A DNA stretch of 8,401 nt from Deltaproteobacteria bacterium. GTDB taxonomy: Bacteria; Desulfobacterota; Desulfuromonadia; Geobacterales; Pseudopelobacteraceae. Below the pieces are notes generated by a model, which worked only from the letters and a program-made list of their open reading frames with translations, made no database searches and was not told the origin of the DNA. The position numbers and the translations under genes are program-made. This document shows, in pieces, positions 1 to 6,415 of this stretch (position 1 is its first letter; the number at the start of each line of letters is the position of its first letter). The stretch lies in assembly GCA_016219145.1 (NCBI GenBank), contig JACRCG010000326.1:1-8401 (forward strand), in the 5' to 3' direction.

Positions 1-43
1 GGGATTGAGGGGAGGGTGAATTAGTGCAGCAAGGGAATACTTT

Positions 44-1339
44 TTATTTTTTCGTTTTATCCGCAATTCCCTTTTTCACCAGATAATTCACCGCATAGAT
101 GTAGTCATCCGTATAGTCGTGCTTGCCATCCCCGTTTAGATCGCGCTTGGGATCTTTCAGGAACGCTGCGAAATCCGCTTCTGAGGTGCTGATGCCTTCC
201 ACAACCGGCGCCAGAGTCAGCGGGTATTCAATTGTGTCGCTGTCTGTCAGGATGGTCAGGTCGGCCTGCAGTGCCCCTGCCTGCGGCATTGCTTCAACTA
301 TCCAGGCTGCGGCATCCCTGCTCAGTGATACCAGCTTGGCTCCGCTTAAAGCAAAATTAGGCGACTTGTCCGTAGCACCATTAATTTCGACAATAATTTT
401 GACGATATTTTTGCCGTTGCTCAATGCCGCTGCCGGCTCCTGCCTGATAACAGGGGCAACTTGTTTATTCAGCAGTTCAAGCAGTCGGACCGAAGTTTTA
501 GGGCCATTGTAGGTACGGAAATCATCCAGAATGGATGGATAGGAGATGAATCTGATCTTCTCCGGTTTCTGCGGCTCAGCTACCGGTTTTTCTACGGCAG
601 GCGGCTCCGGAGTTTTTACGGTTACCGGCTCAGCCTGCCTGGCAGGCGGGACAGTACTCTCGGCCGGTTTTTGCACCGCCGGTTTCGTGTCGCTGCCCGG
701 TTGGCTATCCCCCGGCATGCTGACTGTGCCGAGCGATGTCTGGATTACAGAGTTCAGATAGCCGGTACTGCCGGTATTACCGGTGTTCCCAGTATTGCCA
801 GTATTGCCAGTATTGCCAGTATTGCCAGTATTGCCAGTATTGCCGGTATTGCCGGTATTTGAGCCGTCGGTTGACACGGGATTGCCGGAGCCGATCATGG
901 AAGTCTGAAAATCCGTGGCCGTGGCTCTGGGACCGGTAGGCACAGCGACTCCTTTGATGTCCATCATATTGGGAATGACGGTGATGCTGCCGTTACCGGT
1001 ATGGGTGGCGAAAGAGATTATGGCAAATTGCCCTGTACCCGAAAGCGCTGTGTTTCTGGCAATGCCGATATAAATGGTATTGGAAGTATAACTGGGATTG
1101 GCAGCAAACATAGAATCCGCAACCAGACTTCCGGCAGTGGCAGTTGGTGAGCCAAGTGCCGAATTGTCGTAGTTGACGAACAATCCGATTCCTGCAACCC
1201 CATCCATTTTATATCCGTTAATAATAAATTCGCCATTTCCCCGTGGAGTTATCGAAATTGAAGCATCAGCCAGGGCACCGGTGGTCAGGCCGAGAAGTAT
1301 AATCGGGATAAGCAGTGAATGGAGCAGGTACTGTTTCAT
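44..1339 (-). CDS. Exported cohesin-like protein with TGN repeats and dockerin-like calcium loop
   Basis: Predicted secreted or surface protein of 431 aa; the exact function is unknown. Seen: residues 1-25 form a signal peptide (Lys near the N-terminus, hydrophobic LLIPIILLGL core, cleavage probably after GALADA). Residues ~26-135 are a glycine-rich beta domain resembling cohesins. Residues 162-188 are nine TGN triplets followed by TGS and TGY. Residues ~200-265 are a Pro/Glu/Lys-rich linker. A second globular part follows (~266-395), then an EF-hand/dockerin-type loop at 400-411 (DLNGDGKHDYTD) followed by a helix. No PEP-CTERM or LPXTG-like sorting signal is present at the C-terminus. Start choice: the ATG at 1339 is preceded by GAGGG at 7 nt, begins the signal peptide and lies ~30 nt from a strong promoter. 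The alternative ATG at 1459 would add 40 residues that do not look like a leader and lies inside the bioB operator. No terminator is visible in the 43 bp after the stop. Cohesin and dockerin assignments are by appearance only. Confidence 0.8.
   Translation of the reverse strand: MKQYLLHSLLIPIILLGLTTGALADASISITPRGNGEFIINGYKMDGVAGIGLFVNYDNSALGSPTATAGSLVADSMFAANPSYTSNTIYIGIARNTALSGTGQFAIISFATHTGNGSITVIPNMMDIKGVAVPTGPRATATDFQTSMIGSGNPVSTDGSNTGNTGNTGNTGNTGNTGNTGNTGNTGNTGSTGYLNSVIQTSLGTVSMPGDSQPGSDTKPAVQKPAESTVPPARQAEPVTVKTPEPPAVEKPVAEPQKPEKIRFISYPSILDDFRTYNGPKTSVRLLELLNKQVAPVIRQEPAAALSNGKNIVKIIVEINGATDKSPNFALSGAKLVSLSRDAAAWIVEAMPQAGALQADLTILTDSDTIEYPLTLAPVVEGISTSEADFAAFLKDPKRDLNGDGKHDYTDDYIYAVNYLVKKGIADKTKK
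765..854. repeat. 9-bp tandem repeat encoding Thr-Gly-Asn triplets
   Basis: There are ten consecutive 9-bp units on the plus strand. Units 792-836 are five identical copies of gtattgcca, 837-854 are two copies of gtattgccg, and 765-791 are three more diverged units. Read on the minus strand they encode the TGN run of the exported protein. The unit length is a multiple of three, so gain or loss of units would change linker length without a frameshift. The identical central copies suggest recent slippage or expansion, with older copies at the edges. Confidence 0.95.
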
Positions 1340-1376
1340 GTGAGACCCTCGCAGGCAGATATTGAATTTGAACCGG

Positions 1377-1405
1377 ATTGTAACCAAGGCCGCCATAAAA
1401 CGCAA
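1377..1405 (-). promoter_or_regulatory. Sigma-70-type promoter of the exported-protein gene
   Basis: On the minus strand, TTGCGT (-35, 1400-1405) is followed after 17 bp by TACAAT (-10, 1377-1382). Five of six -10 bases match the consensus and the spacing is ideal. Transcription would start near 1370, giving a leader of about 30 nt before the ATG at 1339, which supports that start. Confidence 0.65.
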
Positions 1406-1433
1406 TGGCTTAGCCTGATAGCAGTTTGTGTGC

Positions 1434-1464
1434 TTGAGCGGACTCTGCTTGTCAACCATATTAT
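1434..1464 (+). promoter_or_regulatory. Candidate bioB promoter overlapping the BirA operator
   Basis: TTGAGC (1434-1439) could be a -35 box and TATTAT (1459-1464) a -10 box. The 19-bp spacing is long; using CATATT (1457-1462) as -10 gives 17 bp. The -10 lies between the BirA half-sites, as expected for a repressed promoter. A weaker alternative is TTGACA at 1474-1479, formed by the right half-site, with a poor -10 near 1497. The exact promoter is uncertain. Confidence 0.4.
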
Positions 1465-1480
1465 GCAGTCAGGTTGACAA
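1449..1480 (+). promoter_or_regulatory. BirA biotin operator upstream of bioB
   Basis: A perfect 9-bp inverted repeat, TTGTCAACC (1449-1457), 14-bp spacer, GGTTGACAA (1472-1480), lies 40 bp before the bioB ATG. The known bacterial BirA operator has half-sites close to TTGTAAACC and GGTTTACAA separated by about 14-16 bp, so arms, orientation and spacing all agree. BirA (biotin-protein ligase/repressor bound to biotinyl-AMP) would bind here as a dimer and block bioBDA transcription when biotin is sufficient. The spacer holds TATTAT (1459-1464), a possible -10 box, so binding would cover the promoter. birA itself is not in the window. Confidence 0.87.
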
Positions 1481-1520
1481 CCGGTGATCGCTATGTTATC
1501 CAGATGGCGGGAGGTAGTAC

Positions 1521-2513
1521 ATGACTATAAGAAACCAGATCAGCACTATCGCAGACAGGGTTATTTCAGGGGAGGTCCTTGACGCGGCAGAGGCGCTCAA
1601 GCTTGCCGATGTGAGCGGTCTTGATCTCAATTTCCTGTTCGCCGAGGCATCCCGCATAAGGGAACATTACAAGGGGAGCGCAGCTTCGCTCTGCTCGATC
1701 ATTAACGCCAAATCAGGACGCTGTCCCGAAAACTGCGCTTTTTGCGCCCAGTCTGCGGTGCATGACACCAATGCGCCGGTTTATCCGCTGGTGGATGAGG
1801 AACAGCTGGTGAGCTGCGCCAAGGGGGCCGAGCAGAACGGCGCTCTTTGCTACGGCATTATCACCAGCGGCACCGGAATTGGCCCTGGGCAGGAGCTGCA
1901 AACTATCTGCAATGCACTGCGCCGGATCAGACGGGAGACCGCCATCGAACCATCCTGCTCTCTGGGTATTCTGGATGTCGAGACCGCTCTGGTGCTGAAG
2001 GAGGCCGGCATGGTCACCTATCATCACAATCTCGAAACCGCCCGCAGTTTCTTCCCCAATATCTGCAGCACCCATGATTACGAAGAGGATGTGAACACAG
2101 TCCGGGCCGTCAAACAGGCCGGGCTGCGGGTCTGCTGCGGCGGCATCTTCGGGCTCGGTGAAAACTTCGCCCAGCGGATCGAGATGGCTGTGACCCTGCG
2201 GGAGCTGGATGTCGATACAGTGCCGATCAATTTTCTCAATCCGGTGGCAGGGACCCGTCTGGCTGACGCCAACTTCCTGACGCCGATGGAGTGCCTCAAG
2301 ATTATAGCTATCTACCGCTTCATGATGCCAGCCAAAAGCCTGACGGTCTGCGGCGGTCGCGAGAAGAACCTGCGCGAACTGCAATCATGGATCTTTCTGG
2401 CCGGAGCCAGCGGCATGATGACCGGCAATTATCTGACCACTCCGGGACGTGCCCCGGAGCAGGACCACCAGATGCTGAAAGATCTTGAATTGTCGGTGGA
2501 GAGCTGCTCGTGA
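1521..2513 (+). CDS. bioB: Biotin synthase
   Basis: Radical-SAM enzyme that inserts sulfur into dethiobiotin to make biotin, the last step of the pathway, in the cytoplasm. The 330-aa length is normal for the family. Seen: the radical-SAM cluster motif CPENCAFC with Cys68, Cys72 and Cys75 binding the [4Fe-4S] cluster. Residues matching the [2Fe-2S] ligands of the E. coli enzyme by local context are Cys110 (ALCYGI), Cys146 (PSCSLGIL), Cys206 (CCGGIFGLGE) and Arg280 (CGGREKN). The YHHNLETARSFFP motif (~167-179) is typical of BioB. The ATG is preceded by GGGAGG at a good distance. It is the first gene of bioBDA, sits downstream of a BirA operator, and its stop overlaps the bioD start. All key residues are present and nothing suggests damage. 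Confidence 0.97.
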   Translation: MTIRNQISTIADRVISGEVLDAAEALKLADVSGLDLNFLFAEASRIREHYKGSAASLCSIINAKSGRCPENCAFCAQSAVHDTNAPVYPLVDEEQLVSCAKGAEQNGALCYGIITSGTGIGPGQELQTICNALRRIRRETAIEPSCSLGILDVETALVLKEAGMVTYHHNLETARSFFPNICSTHDYEEDVNTVRAVKQAGLRVCCGGIFGLGENFAQRIEMAVTLRELDVDTVPINFLNPVAGTRLADANFLTPMECLKIIAIYRFMMPAKSLTVCGGREKNLRELQSWIFLAGASGMMTGNYLTTPGRAPEQDHQMLKDLELSVESCS

Positions 2514-3226
2514 GCAGAGGAATCTTCATTACCGGCACCGATACCGGCGTCGGTAAAACGGTTGTTGCGGCGTCGCTGGCGCGGCTTTTGAAGATGAACG
2601 GCATCAATGTCGGGGTGATGAAGCCGGTTACCAGCGGCTGCCGTGAAGTTTCCGGCGCATTGGTGTCCGATGATGCCTTGCTGCTTTGTCAGGCGGCCGG
2701 AGTATCCTGTTGTGATGATGTCGCGCCGTATCGTCTCCGGGAGCCACTGGCCCCTTCAGAAGCGGCCCGGATCGATGGGGTGCGGATCGATTTCCAGCTT
2801 ATCAAGGCGGCTTACGATGGCCTGGCCGCATCCCACGAATACATGATTGTCGAGGGCGCCGGAGGTTTGATGGTGCCGCTCTCAGGCGGGCTGCTGATCG
2901 CTGATCTGGCGCGGGAGCTTGATCTGGCACTGCTGGTTGTGGCGCGGCCGGGGCTTGGGACGATCAATCATACCGTGCTGACCTGCTTTGCCGCCCAGCA
3001 AATGGGGCTTCGGGTGGCGGGAGTGATTATTAACGGCATGCCGGAAAAGCCCGGGCTGGCGGAGCAGGGCGCTCCGCATCAGATCGGTTCACTCTGCGGC
3101 GCGCCGCTGTTGGGGATCTGGCAGCAGAGAGATGAAGTGGACCAGATCGAGATGGTGGACGAACTGGCGGTCTGGCTGGATGGGCAGCCGGAAACTGCAA
3201 TCGTGCTGCGGGAGCTGGGCTTATGA
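2510..3226 (+). CDS. bioD: Dethiobiotin synthetase
   Basis: ATP-dependent carboxylase that closes the ureido ring of 7,8-diaminopelargonic acid to form dethiobiotin. The protein is 238 aa, near the usual length. Seen: the P-loop GTDTGVGKT (residues 9-17, Lys16), the conserved MKPVTSG segment with Lys38, and EGAGGLMVPL (~115-124), all hallmarks of BioD. The start is GTG at 2510, overlapping the bioB stop as GTGA, so translation is probably coupled to bioB; a GGAGAGC stretch at the end of bioB supplies a ribosome binding site. The stop TGA (3224-3226) belongs to an ATGA whose second copy starts bioA after a ~120-bp inserted element. The last codons include GGGAG (3210-3214), which appears to be the original bioA ribosome binding site. 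Confidence 0.96.
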   Translation: MSRGIFITGTDTGVGKTVVAASLARLLKMNGINVGVMKPVTSGCREVSGALVSDDALLLCQAAGVSCCDDVAPYRLREPLAPSEAARIDGVRIDFQLIKAAYDGLAASHEYMIVEGAGGLMVPLSGGLLIADLARELDLALLVVARPGLGTINHTVLTCFAAQQMGLRVAGVIINGMPEKPGLAEQGAPHQIGSLCGAPLLGIWQQRDEVDQIEMVDELAVWLDGQPETAIVLRELGL

Positions 3227-3346
3227 TTCTATTCCGCATTCAAGCGGCGCCTTTGTTGGCCGCGTCATCAGCTCCTCAACGTACTTGCTGTACGCCCGCG
3301 TCGCTTCTTCCTTGCCGCCTCGGTGTCATCTTGAATGCAAAATAGA
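3227..3346. mobile_element. Small inverted-repeat element (MITE/REP-like) between bioD and bioA
   Basis: A ~120-bp non-coding insert. Its ends, 3227-3244 (TTCTATTCCGCATTCAAG) and 3330-3347, are inverted repeats matching at 16 of 18 positions, with only a CC/TT pair differing. It is flanked by ATGA on both sides (3223-3226 and 3347-3350), which looks like a short target-site duplication; the limits are ambiguous by one base. Inside are two shorter dyads: GCGGC/GCCGC (3244-3248, 3259-3263) and CGTAC/GTACG (3280-3284, 3290-3294). It contains no transposase and would have to be mobilised in trans. The sequence gives me the impression of a dispersed Geobacteraceae repeat, but this needs a database comparison. 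Confidence 0.75.
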
Positions 3347-4708
3347 ATGAGTACATATTCCACAGAACAGCTGCGTGCGCTGGACAAGCGCCATGTCTGG
3401 CATCCCTTTACCCAGATGCAGGACTGGGAGCGTGACGATCAGATTGTGATTGAAAAAGGGGAGGGGTGCTGGCTGGTTGATACCGAAGGCAGGCGCTATC
3501 TGGATGGGGTGGCTTCCATGTGGACCAATGTTCACGGGCATTGCCGGGCCGAGCTGAATGAGGCCCTGAAGGTTCAGGTGGACAGGCTGGAGCACTCAAC
3601 CCTTCTGGGACTGGCCAGTGAACAGAGTATCCTGCTGGCTGCCAGACTTGCGGAGATAACTCCTCCAGGTCTTGATCGATTCTTTTATTCGGACAACGGT
3701 TCGACCGCCATGGAAGTTGCGGTCAAAATGGCTTACCAGTATCAGGCGCATAATGGACGTCCTGAGCGCAGCCGTTTTATCACCTTCAGGAATGCCTATC
3801 ACGGTGACACGCTGGGCGCGGTCAGTGTCGGGGGCATCGATATCTATCACGCCACCTTCAAGCCGCTGATGTTTGAAACTATTCAGGCGCCGTCGCCATA
3901 CTGTTACCGCTGCGAACAAGGCTGTGCCGATCCGGCACTCTGCGGGATGAAATGTCTGGATGCCCTGGAAGCTCTGATTGTCCAGCATGGCGCATTTTGC
4001 GCCGGGGTGGTGATAGAGCCGCTGCTTCAGGGAGCCGGAGGAATGATTGTGCAGCCACCCGGTTTTCTTGGACGTGTCCGGGAGCTTTGTAATCGTTATG
4101 ACCTGCTCATGATCGCTGATGAGGTGGCCACCGGTTTCGGCCGCACCGGCCGGATGTTCGCCTGTCAGCATGAAGAGGTCGTGCCGGATATCATGGCCAT
4201 CTCCAAGGGAATTGCGGCCGGATATCTGCCGCTGGCCGCCACGGTGGCAACCGAGAAGGTTTACGCCGCTTTTCTGGGCGAATACGCTGCCTTGAAAACC
4301 TTTTTTCATGGCCACACCTTTACCGGAAATCCGTTGGCCTGCGCCGTGGCACTGAAGAGCCTTGACCTTTTTGAGAGCGATAACCTGCTGGTGGAGTTAC
4401 AGCCCAAAATCGCCTTTATGAAGGATCGCCTGGAGCAGTTCAGAACAATGGAGCATGTCGGGGATGTGCGTCAGTGCGGCATGGCGGCCGGTATCGAACT
4501 GGTTGAAGACAAAACTGCCCGTCGGGCTTATCCCTGGGAACATAAGCTGGGGGTAAAGGTCTGCCTGGAAGCACGCAAGCACGGTATCTTCTCCCGCCCC
4601 CTGGGGAATACGGTGGTGATCTATCCGCCGCTGGCGATTTCACTCGCAGAACTGGAGTTTCTGCTGGATGGCCTGCAGAGGTCGATAGAGGCAGTTACAG
4701 AAACATAG
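3347..4708 (+). CDS. bioA: Adenosylmethionine-8-amino-7-oxononanoate aminotransferase
   Basis: PLP-dependent class-III aminotransferase that converts KAPA to 7,8-diaminopelargonic acid, normally using S-adenosylmethionine as amino donor. The protein is 453 aa from the ATG at 3347. Seen: SDNGSTAMEVAVKMA (~115-129), YHGDTLGAVSVGG (161-173), the PLP-ring aspartate in IADEVATGFGRTG (Asp258), the Schiff-base lysine in ISKGIAAGY (Lys287), and FFHGHTFTGNPLAC. A Cys-rich stretch (Cys186, 189, 193, 199, 203) after APSPY also occurs, as far as I recall, in other BioA of the Bacillus/Geobacter type. Start choice: the ATG at 3347 directly follows the inserted element and sits in the second ATGA. An in-frame ATG at 3335 lies inside the element and would add four residues. 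Neither has an adjacent ribosome binding site, which is unusual. It is the last gene of the operon, followed by a terminator. Confidence 0.95.
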   Translation: MSTYSTEQLRALDKRHVWHPFTQMQDWERDDQIVIEKGEGCWLVDTEGRRYLDGVASMWTNVHGHCRAELNEALKVQVDRLEHSTLLGLASEQSILLAARLAEITPPGLDRFFYSDNGSTAMEVAVKMAYQYQAHNGRPERSRFITFRNAYHGDTLGAVSVGGIDIYHATFKPLMFETIQAPSPYCYRCEQGCADPALCGMKCLDALEALIVQHGAFCAGVVIEPLLQGAGGMIVQPPGFLGRVRELCNRYDLLMIADEVATGFGRTGRMFACQHEEVVPDIMAISKGIAAGYLPLAATVATEKVYAAFLGEYAALKTFFHGHTFTGNPLACAVALKSLDLFESDNLLVELQPKIAFMKDRLEQFRTMEHVGDVRQCGMAAGIELVEDKTARRAYPWEHKLGVKVCLEARKHGIFSRPLGNTVVIYPPLAISLAELEFLLDGLQRSIEAVTET

Positions 4709-4732
4709 CCCCGCCTTCAAGCGGGGTTTTTT
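4709..4732 (+). terminator. Intrinsic terminator of the bioBDA operon
   Basis: CCCCGC (4709-4714), a 6-nt loop, GCGGGG (4721-4726) and six T residues follow the bioA stop immediately. This is a perfect 6-bp GC-rich hairpin with a U-tract. Confidence 0.93.
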
Positions 4733-4768
4733 CTTGCATTTAACGGAAATTGCCGATTAAATGCCGCT

Positions 4769-4945
4769 ATTAAACCTGAAAAAAACAGCCGGCTCTCACA
4801 AAGGTACAAAGAACACAAAGAAATCAGATGGTTATGCGGGTTTAAGCACTCGCCCATATGGTATTATTCTTCGCTTTGATAATCTACTGATTTTCTTGGT
4901 GAACTTTGTGAGCTTTGTGTGATAGCAGCCGTTTTAAGGTTAAAT
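4769..4945. repeat. Imperfect palindromic element in the bioA-regulator intergenic region
   Basis: This fills most of the 228-bp gap between the bio terminator and the next gene. The outer ends ATTAAACCTGAAAA (from 4769) and the complement of 4932-4945 match at 12 of 14 positions. Further in, 4796-4827 (AAAG-rich, ending ATCAG) is the imperfect inverted copy of 4887-4922 (CTGATT then TTTGTG motifs). About 59 nt in the middle are unpaired. TTAAATG(C/G)CG occurs at both edges (4757-4766 and 4940-4949), possibly a duplicated target. No ORF is seen. It ends a few bases before the ribosome binding site of the downstream gene. Repeats with CACAAAG runs are, to my recollection, dispersed in many environmental bacteria. 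Confidence 0.6.
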
Positions 4946-4960
4946 GGCGAGGTTTGACTG

Positions 4961-6349
4961 ATGGCCGATGAAATCAGAATTCTGGTTGTTGATGATGATG
5001 ATTCCGGGCGCGAAGCGTTGACGCTGCTTTTGCGTTCCGTCGGCTATACCGTACTTTCGGCTGCCAACGGCGAAGAGGCCTTGGATATTATCGCTCGCGA
5101 GCAGTTTCAGGTAATTGTTTCCGACCTGTTCCTGCCTGACAAGAGCGGTTTTGATATTCTGCAAAGCGTACGCAAGGTATCAACCTTGACAGAGGTCATT
5201 GTTGTAACCGGCCACGGGTCGGCTCAAACTGCGGTTCGAGCCATGAAGGAAGGCGCCTTCGACTATATTACCAAGCCGATTGACTTCGATGAGCTTAAAA
5301 TTGTTGTCGCCAAGGCTTTGGAAAAACAACAGCTGCTCTCGGAAAATGTCTATCTGCGCAAGCAGCTGCGCGGGCGCTTTGAATTCAGTAATATTATCGG
5401 CAACTCCCCCGCGATGAAGCTGGTTTTCGAAAAAATGGACCGCATTGTCAAGACCGATTCGACTGTTCTCATAACCGGAGATTCCGGTACCGGAAAGGAG
5501 CTGGTGGCCCGTGCGCTGCATTATAACGGCAGCCGCAGGGAACGGCCTTTTGTTGCTGTTAATTGCAGCGCCATACCGGAAGCCTTGCTGGAAAGCGAAC
5601 TTTTCGGTCACGTACGGGGCGCCTTTACCGGCGCGGTCAAGGACAAGGCGGGCAAGTTCGAAGCCGCCAATCACGGCACAATTTTTCTGGATGAGATCGG
5701 CACCATGCCGCTGCATCTTCAGACCAAGCTGTTGCGGGTATTGCAGGAGCAGGAGGTGGAGCGGGTCGGCTCGAATAAACCTTTGAAACTGCAAGTGAGA
5801 GTCATATCGGCAACTAATCTGGATCTGGAAAGCAAGGTGAAGTCGGGCGAATTCCGTGAAGACCTGTTCTACCGTCTGAATGTCATCCCTCTGCATCTTC
5901 CGCCGCTGCGGGAGCGTAAGCAGGATATCATGCCGCTGGTCCTGCATTTTCTTGAAAAGTTGGGCCGACTGATGGGGCGCCCGAACATGATGGTAAACAA
6001 GCAGGCTCTGGAAGCGCTTGAAAAGTACTCCTGGCCGGGCAATGTGCGCGAGCTTGAGAATCTTGTTGAACGCATGATCGCGCTTACAGACGCTTCGGTA
6101 ATAACTCTGGATGATGTCCCGACCGGTATTACCAGTGGAAAATTCTTTGGAGAATTTGTCGATTTCGAATCATCAGCTGATGGCATAGACATGGTCTCTG
6201 CACTGACCGCGCTGGAACGCACCATGATTGTACGGGCGCTTGAAAAATCAGAAGGGGTCAAGGCCAGGGCGGCTGCGTTGCTGGGTATCAACAGGACGAC
6301 GCTGGTGGAAAAAATCAGGCGGTTGAAAATTGAGGAAGTCGTTTACTGA
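4961..6349 (+). CDS. NtrC-family sigma-54-dependent response regulator
   Basis: A 462-aa transcriptional activator with three domains. The receiver domain (~5-120) has acidic residues Asp11/Asp12, phospho-acceptor Asp55 (VIVSDLFLPD), Thr83 and Lys105 (TKPIDF). The AAA+ sigma-54-interaction domain (~143-375) has Walker A GDSGTGKE (173-180), an intact GAFTGA loop (220-225) that contacts sigma-54, and Walker B IFLDEIG (Asp244-Glu245). The C-terminal Fis-type helix-turn-helix is at ~426-456. All functional residues are present, so it should be a phosphorylation-controlled activator. The start is supported by GAGG 8 nt before the ATG. No histidine kinase lies beside it and it is separated from bioA by a terminator and a repeat, so it looks like an orphan regulator. 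Its targets cannot be told from this sequence and I give no symbol. Confidence 0.93.
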   Translation: MADEIRILVVDDDDSGREALTLLLRSVGYTVLSAANGEEALDIIAREQFQVIVSDLFLPDKSGFDILQSVRKVSTLTEVIVVTGHGSAQTAVRAMKEGAFDYITKPIDFDELKIVVAKALEKQQLLSENVYLRKQLRGRFEFSNIIGNSPAMKLVFEKMDRIVKTDSTVLITGDSGTGKELVARALHYNGSRRERPFVAVNCSAIPEALLESELFGHVRGAFTGAVKDKAGKFEAANHGTIFLDEIGTMPLHLQTKLLRVLQEQEVERVGSNKPLKLQVRVISATNLDLESKVKSGEFREDLFYRLNVIPLHLPPLRERKQDIMPLVLHFLEKLGRLMGRPNMMVNKQALEALEKYSWPGNVRELENLVERMIALTDASVITLDDVPTGITSGKFFGEFVDFESSADGIDMVSALTALERTMIVRALEKSEGVKARAAALLGINRTTLVEKIRRLKIEEVVY

Positions 6350-6375
6350 GACCGGGAAATCAAATCTGTTTGAAC

Positions 6376-6406
6376 AAAAAAAGGTACCCGCCATCGGCAG
6401 GTACCT
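6376..6406 (-). terminator. Intrinsic terminator of the tRNA-Asp gene
   Basis: Read on the minus strand, AGGTACC pairs with GGTACCT, extended inward by a T-G wobble and GCC/GGC around a GAT loop (an 11-bp stem). A run of T residues follows (A-run 6376-6382 on the plus strand). It lies just after the tRNA 3' end. The plus-strand side lacks a comparable T-run, so it is a weak stop for the convergent regulator gene. Confidence 0.85.
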
Positions 6407-6415
6407 ATTGATTTA

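Noticed and set aside
765..854. CRISPR-like appearance of the short repeats
   Set aside because: The units are 9 bp, contiguous, without spacers, and in frame within a protein gene.
1340..1459. Forty-residue N-terminal extension of the exported protein from the ATG at 1459
   Set aside because: It would place the start inside the BirA operator and upstream of a good promoter and ribosome binding site, and it would bury the signal peptide.
1713..2384. Long open frame antisense to bioB
   Set aside because: Fully covered by the well-supported bioB frame; no recognisable motifs.
2924..2942. TGGCAC...TTG resembling a sigma-54 promoter
   Set aside because: Lies inside bioD, has wrong spacing and lacks the GC of the -12 element.
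3335..3346. Alternative bioA start at 3335
   Set aside because: It lies within the terminal repeat of the inserted element, adds only MQNR and has no ribosome binding site. The ATG at 3347 fits the reconstructed original junction.
3596..4315. Long open frame antisense to bioA
   Set aside because: Shadow of bioA; no domain signature and no separate promoter.
5180..5947. Long open frame antisense to the NtrC-type regulator
   Set aside because: Shadow frame over conserved receiver and AAA+ coding sequence.
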